Positions 38,223 through 52,703 of a stretch of DNA of 64,000 bases are shown here, in pieces. The translations under genes were made by a program, and so were the position numbers. Within the stretch, counting starts at the first letter, position 1, and each line of letters opens with the position of its first letter. Origin of the DNA: Montifringilla adamsi. Lineage: Eukaryota > Chordata > Aves > Passeriformes > Passeridae. The stretch spans positions 620,001 through 684,000 of the forward strand of contig JAGGNK010013114.1 in the NCBI GenBank assembly GCA_017590115.1, read 5' to 3'. The notes beneath the pieces were generated by a model. It saw nothing but the letters and a program-made list of their open reading frames with translations. It was not told where the DNA came from and ran no database searches.

Positions 38223-41200
38223 TTTTTTAAGGCTCTGTGACAGGAACGTGACCAAAACTTAAATCAAACATCTTACTGCTTCTACACTTGTTTCTTTAAT
38301 TAATAAATATGTTTGTGTTAACAAGAGACCTTTAAAAAGCTACATTTTGAGACTGTCCAGACTTTACTTAAAGGAAAATACATGTACTCAGAGTTATACG
38401 AGCAGTAAGAGTCACAAAATACAGTCCCTAACGCTGTAATCCAGTCTCACACATTCAGCCCCACAGACTTTATCGGGCCTATCAGCACAAGGAAAGCTTG
38501 CAGAATCCCACCATGTGCACTCTGATGTTTACTGGATATTTGGTATTGAATGATACAGGACAGATTCTCTGGCCTTTCATTTAAAAGCCTTACCTTTATT
38601 TTACCTCTGGAAATTTAACTTAAATTTTGGTGTCAGAGAAGTACAAGGATCTGTCATTGTTCCTCAAATGGAACTGCCTGCACATACAGGAACATCTAGC
38701 TATTCAATGCTGTGTATCATCTTAATCAAGGTAAATCCACTCTACTGTTAACAATTTCTAAATACTTATTCACTCAAACAGAACTTATTTGAACAGAGCA
38801 CTATGAAAAATTATCCTCTTAGAGAAAGAACATCAACACTATTAATGCATGGGAACACAGGATCACAAAAACACACACCTCCTGTGCATTAAAATGACTC
38901 CTTTTCAACCACTCAGTAATCAAAAGGGGGAAAGGGTGTCCACTTCAGAATTGATCTTTTTTTCACACTAAGCAAATGTTCACAAAGAAACTTACAAGCC
39001 AGAAGTTTCTTACAAGTCAGTATCTTTTCCATATGTGTATATGTACTATATCTGTAGGAGAGATGTCTGTATGTGCAGATGATGAGGTGCACAGGCACTG
39101 TCAGAAGTGGCATTATCCCACTGGTTTAATGTTTAACAAATTAGCATTATTTATGCTAATAGGCACAGTGCTCTCAGGAGCTAAATATTAAGCTTCTGAT
39201 AAAATAATTTTGGTGAAGTCTTGCTAAGCAGCAAGCTACGGATCTGTGCCTGCAGGATATGAGTCATTGCTTCATCAGGAAGGACTTACATGTTAAATGC
39301 AAACATTTGGAGTCACTTGTTCATGCCCTCCTCAACACACCTAAAAAAACTGTAGACTTGTCCTCAGCTGCCAGCAGAAATGTACTATAATTGCCACCAA
39401 GACCAAAAAAGCAATTTCAACAAGGCTCTCCTGGCAGATCACCCTACTTATGGTAACTGCTGCTCAGGGAGCAGTTCCCTCCCCAGAGCTGTCATTATAA
39501 TTGCAGGGCTGAACACAGGCAGCAGGAGGGTCCCTGCTGTGTCCCCCAAATCCCACCTTGCTCAGGCCTAGCTCCACATTGTTTGTCACTGGCCATCAGG
39601 GGCTGGTGGACAAGCTTTCTGCACATCTCCAGCACCAACACACCTGTAACAAAGCCACACCAAAATGTAGGATAACTGGTGCCAAGCAGTTACGCTGGGC
39701 AATACAAAGATTCTGCTTTCATTTTAAGTACCATTCTTCCACAAGGATAAACAGGTGTTTCAAGTGGGCTTTCCAGAGAGGCCTTTAGAGGGGTGGGGAT
39801 GAGGAAGAAGGCATCCAGACCTTGGTGTTCCTTTCAGACCTCTCTGAACATCAGACTCTTGCAAAATAGTCACAGATGCTCTCATTTAGATCTGCAAGAT
39901 CTGTTTCCTCCACTCTCACTAGCCACTGGGCTAGCAGCTGGTCAGAGACACATTTTATTTGAGCAAGTTGAAAAACAAAGAGAGGAACAAACAATGGTAT
40001 GTGCTCTACACCACACGCCTTGCCCTTCCCCAAGGACTCAGCCGCAGCATCATCAGAACCAGGATGAAGTCACAGCTGCAGCCACAAATAACAACTTTTG
40101 CCTTTTTGTGTGAACCTCATGTGACAAAACTGTGGGTTTTGCAGCAATGAAAGGAGGACAGGGTTTTCTCTACCTGCCCTATGTTAAAACACAGGTGATA
40201 GCTTAAAGACCAAACTTCCAATATGGGGGAAAAAGAAGAAGAAAGCACAGCTAGTGACAGAGAGACATTTACCTGGCTCACTGACCTCTACCCTACTTCC
40301 TTTTTACTGAGAGGAGGCATTTTAACTCCACTGCTTACAAGAAACTTCCTATTAGAAAGCTGAGGTTTCCACTGCATTTTCATTGCATTTTCCAAAGCTG
40401 CATCATCAGAGCAGGGCATATTCCTATGCAAATACTGTAAGGCATTATAATAAATAATAGGGAGTGTCATGGCTAGTAAAACATTTAATGTGAAAACATA
40501 CAAAAATTAATTTCACTGTGTGCAGTTTCTTTTAAAATTCTGTGCTTTTCACATTTTCCTGTCAGACACATATAGGCACAGTCACTAATTAATATGAACA
40601 GTATAGAAAAATATAAGCCACCACTGTAATTTTACTTTCACTTACTTAAGCTAACAATCAATTTTAATGAAAAGAATTCTTTAAAAAATAAAAACGAACT
40701 ACAAAGCTGACTTGAGAATCTATAAGAAAGTTCACATTTCCTGTGTGTTCATTTGTGTAGAGGTGAACAAGCAGCAGATAATTTTAAATATCCTGCTGCC
40801 ACAAGATCAACAGGTTAGATGTTAATAAGATGTTAATAAGAACAAAAAGAATAAATAAGACAGAGAAAACAAAAGAAAAATACTCCAAAGCAAGAAAAAG
40901 CAGAAATACATATTCCCGTCACAAAAAGGAGTTTTGATTTGAAAGACCAACACAAGATTTACTTCCACTTCTGCCAAAGCCTAGGAATTAATGTTTTCAA
41001 AATTTCTTAGCATCACCTTGTAACCCCAGGGCACTCTTACCAAAATTCTGCAATTTGTCCACAGGCATCAGGAGAGTCTTATGGCAGCATATGAGGAGCT
41101 GCATAAGCAGGATACAGGGCAGTGCCAGTCAGCACTCCCAGCTCAGTGGTGAGGAGGGAACTCCTGCCATTCATCCCTTCCTGTCACCAAAGCCCCAAAC

Positions 41201-41826
41201 TTAAACCCACTATATTCCATAGACAATAAGGTGAAATCTGCACAGAAAAGTGACAGGACTGGAGATCTGAGAGAGATAATACTTTCATTAAACTTCTGGG
41301 AAAAATATTTTGGATATTTATTCAAATTTTCCTCTTGAATATTAAACCCAGAGGATGTGAGCATGGGGAATGAGTTGAGGAATCTTCCATGGCCATGCAT
41401 GTGTTGTTATTTTGTAGCTGCAGCCGAAAGAGGAAAATGCCAGAGCCAATTTTTTGCACAGCTAAGGATTATTCCAGTCAGACAAAAACATGTTAGCCTG
41501 CTGTCACATACTGAAGTATTGTCATGAGTGAGAAAAGCAAGCAAGGAGAAAATAAAATAATATCACACTGGTTTTGTATTACAGACTACAAAGAAAACCT
41601 TGGTATTGCTCCAAAGTACCAAATCACAGAATGTAATGAAGATCAAAACTTTAGGATATACAAGAAAAATCCAGTCCACAGCTAAAAGAAAACCCTAACA
41701 TCTACAAAAAAGAAAATGCAATGATTTCATTTATGATGAGATAAACCAACAAAATATTATTGTCCAACTTCTAGGCAGCAGTAGAACACAGTCATTGGTG
41801 GAGAGGGCATTAAAAATGTTTGGCTT

Positions 41827-41866
41827 AAACCAACAACTAACAAAAAAAACCCTAACCCACCAACTT
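41827..41866 (+). repeat. A/C-rich tract containing a CCCTAACCC core
   Basis: aactaacaaaaaaaacccta followed by acccaccaac. The CCCTAACCC core is 1.5 units of the vertebrate telomere repeat on the complementary strand, but within an A/C tract this may be chance. Confidence 0.75.
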
Positions 41867-42220
41867 GGAAACCCTAGGTCTAGATACAAGCCTGGAGTCC
41901 TACCTAGCAGCCACAGATGCCTTGTGGCAGCATGACAAAACCAGTAAAATTCTTCAAAAGAGAAACACTATCTCAACAGCTTCTAAGAGTTAAGAGCTCT
42001 CTACTATCAGAAAGCCTATAAGAATTGGTCTGAATGATAAAAGATGCAATTCACGAAGCAAACAGACATAAGAAATAGATAATAAAGAAAACCCAGGCCT
42101 TAAAGGATAAAAATAAATTTATTTTCCTGAATGCTATCTAAAGGTGTAGGGAGAAGTTCACAAACTTTCAAAGCTTAGCTCATGTGTTCTGTGTTGTTTT
42201 GATAGAAAGAGATTTTTGGA

Positions 42221-42309
42221 CAAATCAAACCAAAACCAAGAAGCAAAAAACCAAACTCCAAAACAAACAAACAGAAATGGAACAAAAACAAAGAAACAGG
42301 CAAACAAAG
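42221..42309 (+). repeat. A/C-rich low-complexity tract
   Basis: About 90 bp rich in CAAAC/CCAAAACC (caaatcaaaccaaaacc, aaaaaaccaaactcc, aaacaaacaaacag). Confidence 0.85.
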
Positions 42310-44500
42310 ATGTAGAATTTCTGTGATGTGAAAGCCATACCTGGACATTTCACTGAACGCAATAGCCACAAAAGCAAATAAAATTGATAAAAAAATGTCA
42401 ATTGACTCATTCTTGCACAAAACTCTTATACATGCACTGTTTGAGACAACTGTTTGAAGCAGAGCAACCCACAGAGCATAGTGGGGGAAAACCCAACAGA
42501 GCTGGTTTTAAAAAGTTATTTTATTCATGACTTTCTTGGTAAAATTAGGAGCATCTGTGGATTCCCCCACCTCCTCCTTCTTCAAACAAGGCATCTCTTC
42601 TCAGAGCAGGCTGCAAATGATCAAATCAATGAAATCATGATCTTGATTGTCTTAACCAGCTCTCCATAGACGTGAGTTCACAAAAGAGGAAGCTTCCTCA
42701 GACATTAGTAAAGACCTTTGATCTGTCTTTGAAGAAATTTTTCTCAGGATATTTAAAAGTCTGTGGTTTATTTTCATGTGTGGAGAAAAACAACACTGAG
42801 ATGAACACTCCCACACAAATGTCTCAACAAATCTATGCTTGTCAAAAATACCCTTGAAGAAAATTAACATATATGCACTTTGAAGGTGTACATTTTTATT
42901 CTGTAGTTCTCACCGTAGCCTCTGCTGCTTATTTCACAACTCATGGACATAGGGCACTCCATACAAACACCAAGAAGACAAAGAAACCCCACGAGTAAAT
43001 TGGAAATGGAGATGGCTGCAAGGGTTAAGAAGTTTCAGTCTCAGATATCCAGGCCAATTAGTGTGGGGTAACAAATTAACTTAGACTAGATAACATATCC
43101 TAGATAATCCTTGTTTGCTAACCATACATTTTCACTGAAAACAAAAGCAAACTCCAAAACTTGGTGGACTTTTACTGTGCTTTTAACAAAAGTATCTCAT
43201 GAAGGCCACTTATTTTGTACTTGCCATGAGCACCAAGCACAAGGGCATTACACAGACACACACTTGGTACACGAGTACATTATTTAAAATGTCGTATGTA
43301 TGTCTATGAAGACACACACATGCACCCTGAAATACAAGAATTATTACTGGTTTCTTCCTTTTCTTTTGCTCACAGCTGTTCTAGCTAATAACATGGTAAT
43401 GTTGTATTGCTTGAGTTAGATTCTTTTTGAAGAATTGTGATTACAGGCTGCTTTTCAAAGTGACTTTGTACCACACTACCAGCATGTTGAAGGGCACAGA
43501 AAATGACTATCACAAGCACTTTGACAGAGAAAATTTACCTTTTGTCAGAAAGGCGGGACGTTATTACAGCAAACACCACTGAAATGGTGCTGGTATGTGC
43601 AACTGTGTACGTGTAGGGAAAGTTAACCACTGAAGTCAGAGGCGTAAAAATGGCATTGGGCTGAGTAAACTTCCTTTGCCTTTTATTCTTACAAGCTTCT
43701 ATTAGTCATATTCAGGTTTTGCATTGGAATTGTTTTGATAAATATTTCTAAAATGAGAATATCTGTCATGCTGCTAAAAACATGGGAAGAAAAATATTCA
43801 ATTTATAGTGGTTGAATCCTGCTTAGATGATTAAAATAGAACATTAAATATTCCCATTTTGGTAGTGATAAGATGTTTTGGAAAGTGAGAGAGAATACTA
43901 TAAAAATGGGATTTTTAGTTTTTTTTTAAACCTGCTATCACAAAACTCACCTTGAAATATTTCTAGACTTACCACACAATGATGATATTTTGGCTGCATC
44001 CAGTCTGCCAAGGGCAGCAAAAGAAGTATGGGCAATTACCTAACTATTGTCAGGAAGACAAAAATTGTTGCTTTTGTATGTTCCTATTTACCAAAATCAT
44101 GTTGAACCCAGGGAAGAAAGGGCTCATCTGTGCCTAAGCAAACACATGAAACATTTAGGAGAGACTTGTGCAGTAAGAAACTTTCCCTGGTTTTTAAATT
44201 CTGCCAAAACATGCACTTACACAAAACCACTGCCATTGCTGAGACAATACCTTCACATAGGTTCACACCATGAACCTCTGAATTCATTTACTAAGTTTCA
44301 GTAGAGAGAGGGAAAGCAAAAGCCAGGAGCTTTTGTATTAGGTATTATAATATGTAGGTATATGTATAATATATAGGTTTTGACCTGGGAGGCACACGGA
44401 TCTCATGTGAAAGAGTGAGAAATGAGATATGAATGTATGAACTAGATCAGATTGATAACCTGTAAAACATAAAAGCTAGGAAAAACCCTTGATAATTTTG

Positions 44501-44550
44501 CAAAAAAAATCCTCAAACAAACCACCTCAAAACAAAACAAAAAACCTTCA
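44501..44550 (+). repeat. A/C-rich low-complexity tract
   Basis: caaaaaaaatcctcaaacaa then accacctcaaaacaaaac and aaaaaacc. Confidence 0.8.
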
Positions 44551-45274
44551 CCATTCAGTAGACAGAAGGTGTGTGACTTTCCACACAGAAAATTCTGGCC
44601 GATCCTGAAACCCAAAACTTAGAAAATTTTGTTTTGGGTTTTTACCTTGTGTAAAATAACAATATGCAAGACTGAAACCAAACAGATGGAGACCCCTTCT
44701 CGCATCCTAAAATACCTCACATGAGCTATTGCCTGTGGGCTTTGCAGTAACATGTCACACATGCAAAAACCTAATTGTTTCATAAGTCTGAATATCCTAC
44801 CCTTCATTTTCATTAAGGTCTCCATGACAGATGAATCTGGGAAGGGCCAACCAAAATTCCCAGTGTGTTCTTCCTAAGGATAGCCTGAGCTTGTTTCTCT
44901 GCAGCAAGGAGGCTGCACATTTTATCCAATGTCTAACCAGGAGTCCCAGCCTGAATCAAGGCCAGTCCCAAACAGGGCAGAGAGCGGGGAAAAGGTACTG
45001 ACATCTCTACAAATTTCAGGGAAACTGATGCCTGCAGGGAGTTCAGAGATAGTCACAGTGAGGAAAAACTGAAATTATCAACTGAATTATCCAGCTACAT
45101 AAATGTCTATAGTCCAGGTAGTTTCCAAATATCCAGGGAAAAGGACAGCTTTAGACACATTGTTTCTAAGATAGGAACATTTTTGTTTCACATAGCACTA
45201 TATCATGGTTTTGCTTCAGGGAATGATGTAATTACAGAGTAATTATACATTGGAGCCAAAATTACAGCAGCTGA

Positions 45275-45372
45275 ATAATAAATATTAAACTATGTTTATA
45301 ATAGTAATAAATACTAAATTCAATAGTAAATTAAATATTAATAAACATTAAACTACAAACATTATATTAAAT
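45275..45372 (+). repeat. AT-rich degenerate repeat
   Basis: Variants of AATATTAAACTA/AATACTAAATTC/AATATTAATAAAC recur several times in about 100 bp that is almost free of G and C. The units are too diverged to give a firm period. Confidence 0.6.
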
Positions 45373-45837
45373 AATGTTAACTATTTCTTATGCTCATACA
45401 AAGAGAAAATTCTATACTTGGAAAGTAAATTTATATAATTGAAATTGGAGCAGCTGAATTTTATTTCTGTTTAATAATAAAAATCTGTCATACAGATAGT
45501 GCAAGACTCACATTTTTTTTGTTTAGCAAGACAAGCAGATTGAATAGCATTGCAGAATTTACTTTTTCTAACACCTGATGTTATAGCAACATTTCTTCAC
45601 CAAAAATCTCTCTTGCACTAATCCTTACAAATAGTCCACTATTAGAATCTAATTACAGAATAAGTATGAAACATTTTACTTTAAAAACAAAGATAAAACA
45701 AACCTGAACCCGAGTCACATACAGAACAAACACCCAAACCCTATTAATCTCAGAGGCAATTCAGCTAATTGTGTAAAATTCCCCTCAACCCTCTATTCCC
45801 AGCAGTACAACGCTAAAGACATTCTATGTATTTTACT

Positions 45838-45903
45838 TTTGATTCCTCCTCAACTTTCTGAACCCATGAAAATATGGGTTCAGAAGGTTGAGGAGGAACC
45901 AAA
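45838..45903. repeat. Long near-perfect inverted repeat (26-29 bp stem, 8-nt loop)
   Basis: The left arm 45841-45866 starts gattcctcctcaac; the right arm 45875-45900 ends gttgaggaggaacc. They pair at 24 of 26 positions, with one T-G wobble and one A-C mismatch. Three more T-A pairs extend the stem outward to 45838/45903. The loop is tgaaaata (45867-45874). Confidence 0.95.
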
Positions 45904-46707
45904 TGTGTTTGGTTTGTGCACCTGCAACTTCAGAGTCCTCCCACTGCAATGAAACCCTTGGCTTCACACTGTGGCCTCATGGCAGGGGTAGCACCTCATG
46001 GAGAAGACAAATCACCTCAAGCATGTCCACTGTGTGTCAACTACTTGCTATAGGAACTGTACACTTGTAATGTGATAAATATACTGTCATCTTCCAAGAC
46101 TACCATCAACTTGGCAAAATGCTAGACCACAAACTAGGAGAGCTGAATTCCTGTGGAGGAGAGAAAAGAAGGGTTTACAAGAGGTTGTTTCAAATTATTA
46201 CCAGAGAGAAGGAAAAAAAAATCAGTCTGCACTTTAAGTACTGATTTCTGAGCTGGAAGTCTAAACCTTCATTTCAAATTTCAAAAGAGATACCCAGGTT
46301 TGCCAAAGAAATGTTGTGTGATGCTTCAAGGAGCTCAGGCTCTTGATTTTCTCATGGATCATCACAAAGAGGTCTATTATGCAACCATCTGAAGAATCCT
46401 ATTTAAAACAAAATTTGACATCTGTGAACAGGAGTATACATTCCTAACCATATATTCCTAATGTGAAAATTTCAAATTTGTTCAAGGTAAGCATCTTATG
46501 CTTTCATGCTGTGCACCGTGAATTGTGTGGTTTAAACTGCCAAATATGTGGCAAACACCACCTAAGACTTAGCAGGAGATGGGCTGAGATCAGTTATCCT
46601 ACAGAATGGGCTTAACTTGAGCTCAAGGCCACAAAACCAAGAACTAGTCACATGGCACAGCTTCTTTTCTCTACCTTTCTCCTACCACAAAATCCAGTGC
46701 GGGGGAA

Positions 46708-46738
46708 TGTGTGTGTGTTTATCTATATCTATATATCT
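46708..46738 (+). repeat. Compound GT / CTATAT microsatellite
   Basis: tgtgtgtgtgtttatctata then tctatatatct. Confidence 0.85.
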
Positions 46739-49700
46739 GGAGTTTGAGACATTACAAGAATGAAGACCAGATCATAAATTCACACACCAATAATGAAATG
46801 ACAGAAAAGTGATACAAATATATCCTTCAAAAGAACCTGGTCAAAACCTCCCACACAGACTCAGCCTTCTAAAGATGACTGTAAGCCTGCACATAGGCAA
46901 AATGGACCTGGGAAGATCTTAGCTACCACACTCACAACATATCCTGCAAAACACTACAGGATTGGAAGGGGGAGGAGGAGGAGGCAACAGATGGTGGAAA
47001 TCTCACAGTACCCTTACCGCGAGCAGAATACCATGACAACTCTAACACTGTTCAAAAGGCATCTTACTGTCTCAGAAGAGGCTCCCTGTAGCCAAGGGAT
47101 GAGGAATCTGGCTTGTGGTCAGATGAACATAGACCACAACCAGCACAAAAATTACATCCAGTTCTTACACATGCACTTTTCCTGTCTGGGAGTGTTCACA
47201 TCCTTGGCTGAATCCAGACTTTCTTCCCATTTGAGTTACTGCTGCACTTGCAGGATCCCCAAGGGCTTCAAAGACCAAAATTTGACAAGATCCTGTGAGA
47301 GGGGAAACAAGTTGCTACTTTATTTTCTTTCTGCTGCTTGACTTCCTGCAATTCTGCATGCCAACAAATGCATCAGGATACACAGGTAAGCACTCTTGCA
47401 TCAGTCTTCCCAGAAAAATGGCTTAATCTTGCCATCTCCCTGCCAGGATGAAATACTTACTTATCCCAGATTCCCTGACAGAAGAACCTGTTAAAGGAGT
47501 CTCTTTTCACTAAATGACCTATGCACCATAACAGCACAAGGTCTACTGAGAATGAGAGCACAGCTCAAATGAGATAGCTAGTCATGGCACAGACCACCCT
47601 CTGAACTGAACATCCCTCTGGACAGAAGCCACTTCAAACAGTTTTCAGAAAAACACTAATGCAGTCTACTCAAAAGGAAAGACTGTTTTCTTTGGAAGTG
47701 GGGGAAATCTACCACAAAGCAATGTATTTCACTTAGGGGAAGAATAAACGTCCTAAGCACATTCTGTCAGAAGGCACCAGTTCCAGGAAAGACTCACTGA
47801 TGCTGTGAAATGGCCATATCCTGGGATTCTAATTATTAAAAAGACTTGTTCATGTTCTACCCCAGTTCAGTAGGTGCATTTGCTGGCCTAAAGGTCACAC
47901 CAGGACTGCAAAAGATGAACAAGACAAACCTTTGTGGGATCCCTTTTCTTCTTGCCCCAGTCCACCCTTACAGTGATGGGCAGAGGATTGCAGACCTCTT
48001 TCCAAAAGACATGTGCTTTGCAGTCTCCCATTACATTGGTATGCCAAGCAATCAGATCTCAACTCCTTTTAAAAACTCATTCTGTTGGTAGGAGTCCTAT
48101 CCATTTCAGCAAATCAAAAGCACTGCCCTTTAAGGGATGCTAAAAACCAGAACAACATAATTCCTTGGTTAGTCATGGATTTTTGCAAGAAGCAGCAAGT
48201 TCTTAACAATTCAGGGTCCTCACCCTGGGATTAATGGAATACGTAGTCCTGTGAGGGATTTTGCTAGCTCATAAATCAATCATTGACTAAAAAGGAAAAC
48301 ACCAAAGGTGAAAATAAATGCCAAAATATCTCTTAAAACTCTAAGATGAAGCCATCTCTGAAGGATATTTCAGTCCTTCCCACAAAAGTTGCAGGGATTT
48401 CAGAACCACCTGCTAATTCGCTGCTGCCAAAGAGACATATGCAGTTTAATCTCTACTTCAGAATATGACGGCGAGAATGGAGACCAAGTTAACATCATAG
48501 AAACATTTGGTCCATTATTCACCTGGCTCTTAAGGAAAGTACATTTTGACACTTCAGATTGCTTGTTCATCATCAAGAAAAGAAAATATCTCCTTTATAT
48601 GCAGAAAGACAGCATTCAGTTCAGAGATGAACAAAATCTTTAAAACACAGAAGAGAAAATAACCTGTGAAAAGAACAAGACCATGAGCAACTAAGAATAG
48701 ATGCAAACTTTGCTGAGTCTCTAACTTGCAATTATTTGATTTATCAGAATGTTTCAGTGTAAAACAATGGCATTGCTCTTAGAATCTGGACCCAGCCTAC
48801 CAAGCTGCACAAATCTGATGAGCTTGAGAACCATCACATTGTCACTTCAGGTAAGACACCAGTGCAAAATCTTCTGTAAAACAGGCACCTCATAACATGA
48901 AGGAAAGCACAACAGTGCAGAACACAGGTCTTCTTGTGCTATTCCATTAGCACAATTACAGAAAAGTAATCTCTGTTAAGTACCCACAGCACAGTGGTCT
49001 GTGATTTCAGGAGATGTGACTTTATGATCTGGATGTTCCCTTTCAGTATTCTTTTAATTTTGACACAAGTAACAATGCACCATATGAGAATGCTGGCAAG
49101 TATCCTTGCTTCTTCTATTTACATAGCTACAATCCCTGTTGTTTAGCAATTGAGCTAAAACAGATGAAAGATCACAAATGCAAGGCACACACTCAATTTG
49201 TTTTTAGCAATTGTTGTTTATCATTTTCTACAGCATCTTATATTGTCATCCCTCCTGGTGGTACAGAGAAAAAGGACTTAAATTAACTCTATACAAAGGT
49301 TTGCCACAAGACACAAGTCAACTCCCCAGGAGCAATCACAGAGCCTCTGTGAATTACGAACTCTGTTACAAGAAGAAACACTTTTTTCTTACCTCTTTCT
49401 TGCACACAGATGCCATCATTATAGAATGTAAGTGTTGGTTGAGACAGATATGCAAAAAGGGAAATTTTATGCTCATTAGTCTAACCTTGAGAACCCAGGC
49501 TCACTGTTTTGGGTGCCACGAACAACATTTATGATACTCATAAATTATATGGGTCTATTTACATTTCTACCTTATGTAAAAAAAAAACAACGAAATAAAA
49601 CGTTGCTCTTCATTAACCCCTCAAGAACATGGAAAGAGTTCCTCAAAACAGAAAATAACCCAATGTACTAAAATACACTGGTGAAAAATTTCGAATCATG

Positions 49701-52700
49701 CTACTTCTGTCTTAAATGTCTCATTACAGTCATTCCAGGGTCTAATAGCATTGCAGAAAACCAGCACTCTCTGGAATAGAATGGGTGTTTTTATGTTTTG
49801 TGCCATGGTGCATGAGTAGCTAATGTTCTGTCCAAAACTTCAGGTGGGTTTTGAAGGTGAGTCCCTTAGGTGGTGGCACATCTAAAAGATGGGGAGTCTG
49901 AAAATTTGAAGGTGGTGAGAAGTTTCAGGTGAATGGGATATTTGGTTTTGTCCATTTCTGAGATACCACTTTGCTTGCTACACCAGCAGTTTACACTGTG
50001 CATTTGGAGTTTTAAATTGCCTTTCTGTTACTCACACCTCTCTCCTCTGACAACCATATTAGCACTAACAGCCTTCTGTAGGCAGACAATGCTATAAATA
50101 ATAATGCCTAACAGTGTACAGGTAGTTAAGAAAGTTTAAATAAATGAACTGAGGAAGAATATGTTAATAAAGCAGGCTACTAATACCAGAGTGCTTGTGC
50201 CTCTCATCAGCTACATTCAAGTACCATTTAAAAAGTGCTTGAAGTATACCTTTAGTATTTCACTTCAACCTCTAATAATTCACATTAATTGCTTAATTGG
50301 ATAAATATTTGCATTAGCAGATTTCATAGTATTCAGGAATGTCAGAACAGAATACAAGTAAAGTGTACATAAGTGCTCTCAACAAGAAAAGGAAAAACTC
50401 CATCCTGGGAGACTGAACAGATGCTCCATAGGAGCACAGCCAGTCCGGCAAGTCAGCTGGCCTTCCCAAGGACCAAGTGCCTTTTGCCAGTGCAATAAGG
50501 ACTGATCCACCTGATCAGGAAGTAGGCATGACAAACCTAAAAGGGAGTCACAGTTAACTCTCTACAGCCGTAAATACTGGATGGCATGTGGCCTTGAAGC
50601 CAACAACACACATACATTGCAAGAGTAAATGCTGGGGAGGATGTTCTTCTGGACTGTTTCTCCAAGTTCAGGATTTCCAGGTGCACCCAGTTCTAAAACT
50701 TGAAAAGGTATAAGGCTCTTCCTAATACGCTGGTTTCCCTTTCCTTCCACAAGAAATGTCATATTGACATTTGTTGTCAACAAGTTTGATACTAGCTTGA
50801 TGTCCAGTTTATACCACTGCTGCAACTTACATGCATGAAGGGGATTTCTTGGACTATTTATGCATTTCATAATGTCCTGTGTTTGCGGTATCAAAGCCCA
50901 CAGACAAGCTCAGAGTACATTCAGGTTACCTAATCTAGCTCACTACTCCTGCATTTGAACTTAAAAGCATAAGCCTTTAACTGCACACAAAAGCCAAGTA
51001 GGCATCCAGCATCTTACATTCAAAGGAAACCAATAGCCTTCTTCCCAAGTAGTAACAATCTGTAAGCAAGGGGCAAAAGGTGAGTATCCTAATAAACCAC
51101 ACCACGGTGAATAAAGGGAATCTGCATTTGACTGAAAAAAACAGGATGAGCACCAACTAATCATCACCAGCTAACATTGCTGCCTGCCTGCTATGAACAA
51201 CTCTTGGTTTCCTACATGCACTCTAGTAAGCTCTCATCCTAACCTGACACTGTTGATGCTTCACAAAACAGTTCCCACTGCACGCTACCATGCAAATCTG
51301 ACATGCCTTAGTTTACTGAGACCTGGAGGAACAAGTTTTTCTCATTAATGAGTGCTTCAAATCAGACTAGAAGAGACTTCAACATTATAGAAAATGTCAC
51401 TTTCTTTTTTGGTAATGTTTCTGATCAATTCACCCCACTCTCAAGCGTCATCCATTATAAACCAAAAGCTACTTCCACCTCCTCTGTTCTTGCTGAAAAA
51501 CAACAAAAGGAATCATTCTTAGCATTCAGTGGAAAGTTACTACAGTTAACGAGTACAGTCACAGAGTTTAAGATTTAGAGTCAGAATCTGGTGGGAGTGG
51601 GGAGGAGGCTCCCAAAGAATTTTATCAGCCACAGAATTGAGGCAAAAAAGCACCCAAGAAATCATCTAGTGCCTATCATAGACCATAATGATTTTCTGGA
51701 CTTTTCAGCAATTAGCTTGGCAGTTTAGTAAGAAAAATTGTGCTTTATTTGTGTTTGGAACATGTTGAATTTCACCTTTGAATCACACGATCGGGTTATT
51801 GTTTGCTAGATGGTATCTGTGACCACAGTTTTCCAGCAGATGTGGACTATAATCCATTCATTCCTTAATCTGAGTGGTGATAACCAAAACACAAGTTCCT
51901 GAGGTTAATCAATATTTACACAGTGTTAGTCATTTATCTGCAACGGCATAAGAGTATGTTTCCTTAACAGTGGCACTTCAAAGGGGCCTAGTTAGGTAAG
52001 TCTCCCTTCCACCGGGTACTAATACCTCTAGAGTGCTGGACTTGAGCACTAAAGAAGTAGCAAGGTTTTATACTGCATGATTTTAAAAGTGAACAAGTCA
52101 TAATCTGCAAGGTAGTTTGGTTTTGGTGGTGGTGGTGCTGGGGAGGGAGCATTTACAGTGCTGCTCACTTCTTGTAGTCTGGATGTGTTTGTTAGTCCCT
52201 GCATTTTGCTAAACATGGATAATGCAGCCTCTGTAGCTTGTAGTAGTGGACGACTACTTTTGTGCTCTCCCTTGGGTAGACAAAGGAAAACAGAACACTA
52301 TTAAAGTGGAACAGAAAGATCTTCCTAGTGAAAAGCTTCTGAACCTAAATCTGCCTCATCATAATAAGTATCTACCTGAAAGGTGAGGTAGGCCTTGTCA
52401 CAAAATAGGAAACGTGGTTTGCAGTAATGCACCCAGCGCTGCTGCTAAAGATGATGCCTTTGAAGTATCAAGGAGGGAATTGTTACAATGGCATAAAACC
52501 AGTAAACACTCACTTCACTACAGACATCCAGTAAGGATCACAACCCAGTCCTGTTGGCTTGCATAAGGTTGTCAGCTTTTGTCAAATGACAAACAGCCTT
52601 GTGCAGAAGGAGAATTACCATTCTGGAGGGAATAACACCCACCATCAATTATAGTAATAGTTTTACAGTCTCTGTTAGCTAAAACAATTAATTTTCTCCC

Positions 52701-52703
52701 CAG

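Larger units (their letters stand above)
38223..52703. other. Non-coding DNA leading to the first FILIP1L coding exon (block 5)
   Basis: Intron-like sequence that must end at the splice acceptor before 52704 or 52714. It contains the long hairpin at 45838-45903, A/C-rich tracts (41827-41866, 42221-42309, 44501-44550), an AT-only degenerate repeat at 45275-45372 and a GT/TA microsatellite (46708-46738). No coding exon was recognised on either strand. Confidence 0.6.

Noticed and set aside
38028..38262. Open frames on both strands with poly-Gly or poly-Pro
   Set aside because: They are only the translation of the poly-G/poly-C block.
41840..41862. Interstitial telomere repeat
   Set aside because: Only about 1.5 TTAGGG units on the complementary strand, within an A/C-rich tract; not enough to claim telomeric origin.
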